NCBI GenBank assembly: GCA_047600805.1
Contig: JASGKG010000001.1
Span: forward strand, 186,001 to 250,000
DNA: 64,000 nucleotides
Direction: 5' to 3'
Source of the DNA: JADKHC01 sp047600805
GTDB taxonomy: Bacteria; Verrucomicrobiota; Verrucomicrobiia; Opitutales; Opitutaceae
This document shows, one piece after another, positions 62,332-64,000 of this stretch (position 1 is the first letter of the stretch; the number at the start of each line of letters is the position of its first letter). Below the pieces are notes generated by a model that was not told the origin of the DNA, searched no databases, and was given only the letters and a program-made list of their open reading frames with translations. Position numbers and translations under genes: made by a program.

Positions 62332-63756
62332 TCAAGCGTCGGGAGCTTCGTGATAATACGTTTCCCAACCAAGGTAAGTCTGGAAGGTTTCGGCGAGGAT
62401 GTCGGCCGTGTGCGATGCGTTCATGACGACGTGGTGTTCGAAACCTTCGCGACACACATGGTGCATCAATTTTTGCAGTTTCGGCACGTGAGCGACGGCG
62501 CGATTGCCGAAAGTCTTTAGTTCGTCATTGGTGAGTTGACCCTCACCGACGTATGCGCGCATGACACCGGCACAGTCGTCGGTCGTGATGCGACCATAAG
62601 TGAGCGGAGCGGCCGTGGTGCGGCCGTCGAGCGCGCCCCAGGTGTTTTCGACGCCGAGAGTCGAGCCGAGAATCGGCGCATTGAGAATCTTCACGTCGGG
62701 CAAGAAAGATTTCGCCCAGTTGCCGCAGTGGAACAGCACGCACTTGTTGTCGTCGGTGCCGTAGTTGTTGTTCCAATCGACCAGCGCGGAGGGCGTATTC
62801 GAGGCGAGCTGCATCACGTACATCGTGAGCACGCCGGTGACATCGACTTCGCAGGCGCTGGGCAGCATCGCTTCGCTCATCATGCTCATGCTCGTGCAGA
62901 CGTTGCAACCGTGGTTGGCTTGCAGCGAGGTCCAGCATTGAATGGCCGTGGCATCTAGTTGTTGAGCGGCGACAAAGTCGTCGAGCACCACGCCGAGGCG
63001 GGCCATCTGCGTGAGCTTGGCCGGGGGAACCGCGGTGGCGTTGGCGTAAGCCCGAATCTCGTCGACCTTTGCGACGACGCGCTTGTGCGTGGCTTCGAGT
63101 TTGCCCGCCTGGCCGAGCACTTCAGAAAGGTCGAGTGTGGTGACGCTGATGCCGTTTTTCTCGAGAATTTTCTCGCTGTAACGTACGGTGTTGAACGCGC
63201 CTGGACGCGCGCCGACGGCGCCGAGGCGCACGTTTTGCAAACCACGAACCACGCGACAAACACCAAGGAATTTTCGGAAGTCTGCGCGGAAGCTCGCGTC
63301 ACTCGGCCGGACGACGTGCTTGGTCGTGAGCGAGTAGGGGATGCCGGCCTGACGGAGATTATTGCAGACGGAAATTTTCCCGCAGAACGCATCGCGCCGG
63401 CGCACCACGTCGAGGCGGTCAAGATCGTCGGGATAACCCTGGACGAGCACGGGCACTTTGATGCCCGAAAGCTTCAGCGTATCGGCAACGCCTTTTTCGT
63501 CTCCGAAATTTGGAAGACAGACGAGCACGCCGGCGATCTCTTCGCGGTGCTTGCGAAACAAGTCTGCGCATTTGCGCGCTTCAGCGTGTGTTTCCACACC
63601 GCCGAGTTTTGAGTCTTCGGTGCCGAGCATGACGGCTTTTACGCCGAGCTCCGAAAATAATTTGGCTATATCGGCGCGAGCCTCCGTGACAAGGTGGTCC
63701 GGAAAGAAGTCGCGGTTGCCAAATATGACGCCGATTGAGAATTGGGTGGAACGCAT
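62332..63756 (-). CDS. L-fucose/L-arabinose isomerase-family protein
   Basis: A 474-residue aldose-ketose isomerase of the fucose isomerase fold. The metal ligands appear in ACEVDVTGVLTMYVMQLASNTPSALVDWNN (cited in parts: Glu of ACEVD and Asp of LVDWN) and the later His in VVMNASHTADI. Related enzymes act on L-fucose, L-arabinose and sulfoquinovose. Here it heads a gene set with a split transketolase and a kinase, so it probably makes the ketose they use. The substrate is not fixed by sequence. It starts at 63756 and is divergent from the regulator. Confidence 0.85.
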   Translation of the reverse strand: MRSTQFSIGVIFGNRDFFPDHLVTEARADIAKLFSELGVKAVMLGTEDSKLGGVETHAEARKCADLFRKHREEIAGVLVCLPNFGDEKGVADTLKLSGIKVPVLVQGYPDDLDRLDVVRRRDAFCGKISVCNNLRQAGIPYSLTTKHVVRPSDASFRADFRKFLGVCRVVRGLQNVRLGAVGARPGAFNTVRYSEKILEKNGISVTTLDLSEVLGQAGKLEATHKRVVAKVDEIRAYANATAVPPAKLTQMARLGVVLDDFVAAQQLDATAIQCWTSLQANHGCNVCTSMSMMSEAMLPSACEVDVTGVLTMYVMQLASNTPSALVDWNNNYGTDDNKCVLFHCGNWAKSFLPDVKILNAPILGSTLGVENTWGALDGRTTAAPLTYGRITTDDCAGVMRAYVGEGQLTNDELKTFGNRAVAHVPKLQKLMHHVCREGFEHHVVMNASHTADILAETFQTYLGWETYYHEAPDA

Positions 63757-63866
63757 GGTGCGGGTGGGTGGGGCCCAAAGAAGTTGGGGAAGCGCCAAAT
63801 ATAGTGTGACTTTTTACGCATTTCCTCTCAATTTACGGCGCTTTATTCCGGTATTCTAAGGTAGCT
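63757..63866. promoter_or_regulatory. Divergent promoter region of sugar cluster
   Basis: About 110 AT-richer bases between the start of the isomerase gene and the start of a divergent AraC-type regulator. AAGG just upstream of the regulator ATG is a weak ribosome-binding site. Promoters for both directions and the regulator's binding sites should lie here. I see no clear symmetric operator. Confidence 0.45.
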
Positions 63867-64000
63867 ATGGTATCTTTTGACCCCAATCGTCCCGACTTTG
63901 CACCGTATGGTTTGACCTGTGTGCGCTGGATGCCGTCCCCGATGAGACGCCCCGACCACCACAATGAGGTGGAGCTTAACCTGCTTGATTCAGGCTGGGT
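63867..64000 (+). CDS. AraC-family transcriptional regulator (partial, runs off window)
   Basis: The first 44 codons are visible from the ATG at 63867. The peptide contains HHNEVELNLLDSGW, a cupin-type sugar-sensing segment typical of AraC-family regulators of carbohydrate use. The helix-turn-helix end lies outside the window. Divergent placement from the isomerase gene makes it the likely activator of the minus-strand pectin-sugar run. The family call rests on a short stretch. Confidence 0.6.
   Translation, partial: MVSFDPNRPDFAPYGLTCVRWMPSPMRRPDHHNEVELNLLDSGW

Noticed and set aside
1..64000. CRISPR array, insertion sequence, prophage or integration site
   Set aside because: No regular spaced repeats, transposase, integrase or phage genes were seen; the single tRNA shows no flanking duplication.

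Overview
The window looks like a chromosomal segment of a Verrucomicrobiota bacterium, most likely of the Opitutaceae type. This is inferred from gene content: Verrucomicrobial-style pectin enzymes (GH105, PL11, CE12, GH28, GH78, GH127, GH43), DUF1593 and DUF3108 proteins, families of secreted helical paralogues and an ECF-sigma/anti-sigma locus. No 16S or other phylogenetic marker beyond a bL35 gene and a tRNA is present, so the placement is a judgement. I see no phage, insertion sequence, plasmid origin or CRISPR array.

Layout. 0-5.1 kb: bL35 (rpmI), a lipoprotein, a NarL-type two-component pair (kinase and regulator overlapping by 4 bp), a single-domain receiver, a gene-poor stretch with a probable frameshifted gene, and tRNA-Ala(CGC). 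5.1-6.4 kb: a carbohydrate-binding-module-like protein and a DUF374 acyltransferase. 6.5-14.7 kb: a tight plus-strand rhamnogalacturonan operon: GH105, PL11, a double CE12 esterase, a CBM9-like/PKD protein and GH28. 14.9-30.6 kb: mostly housekeeping genes: rhomboid protease, ilvD, DUF3108, MBL exonuclease, a second GH28, TerC, PQQ-like propeller, photolyase, TIGR01777 epimerase, cysK, an S26 peptidase and ndk, closed by a clear terminator at 30.57 kb.

30.6-63.8 kb is an unbroken minus-strand run of 22 genes. In the order of transcription it holds: a fucose-isomerase-family enzyme, a split transketolase, an FGGY kinase, DUF1593, GH127, an MFS transporter, GH78, GH43, a RuBisCO-like protein, a DUF1537 four-carbon-acid-sugar kinase, an Asp/Glu-racemase-family protein, a BASS symporter, four tandem paralogues of an unrecognised secreted helical family, glycolate oxidase subunits GlcD and GlcF, then two S9-peptidase-like paralogues bracketing an ECF sigma factor and its membrane anti-sigma partner. 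An AraC-type regulator begins divergently at the right edge.

Working together: the plus-strand operon should cut rhamnogalacturonan I backbone, deacetylate it and release unsaturated galacturonyl units. The minus-strand run adds rhamnosidase and arabinofuranosidases and what look like two sugar routes. The RuBisCO-like protein, DUF1537 kinase and glycolate oxidase together resemble the described D-apiose/3-oxo-isoapionate route, whose RuBisCO-like hydrolase yields 3-phosphoglycerate and glycolate. The split transketolase plus FGGY kinase resembles the apulose-4-phosphate transketolase route. Apiose occurs in rhamnogalacturonan II and apiogalacturonan, so the pectin setting fits, but no apiose dehydrogenase, lactonase or apiosidase is visible here and substrate assignment is a hypothesis. 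The most unusual parts are the four-paralogue array, the two S9-like proteins that have lost catalytic residues, and their pairing with a sigma/anti-sigma switch.
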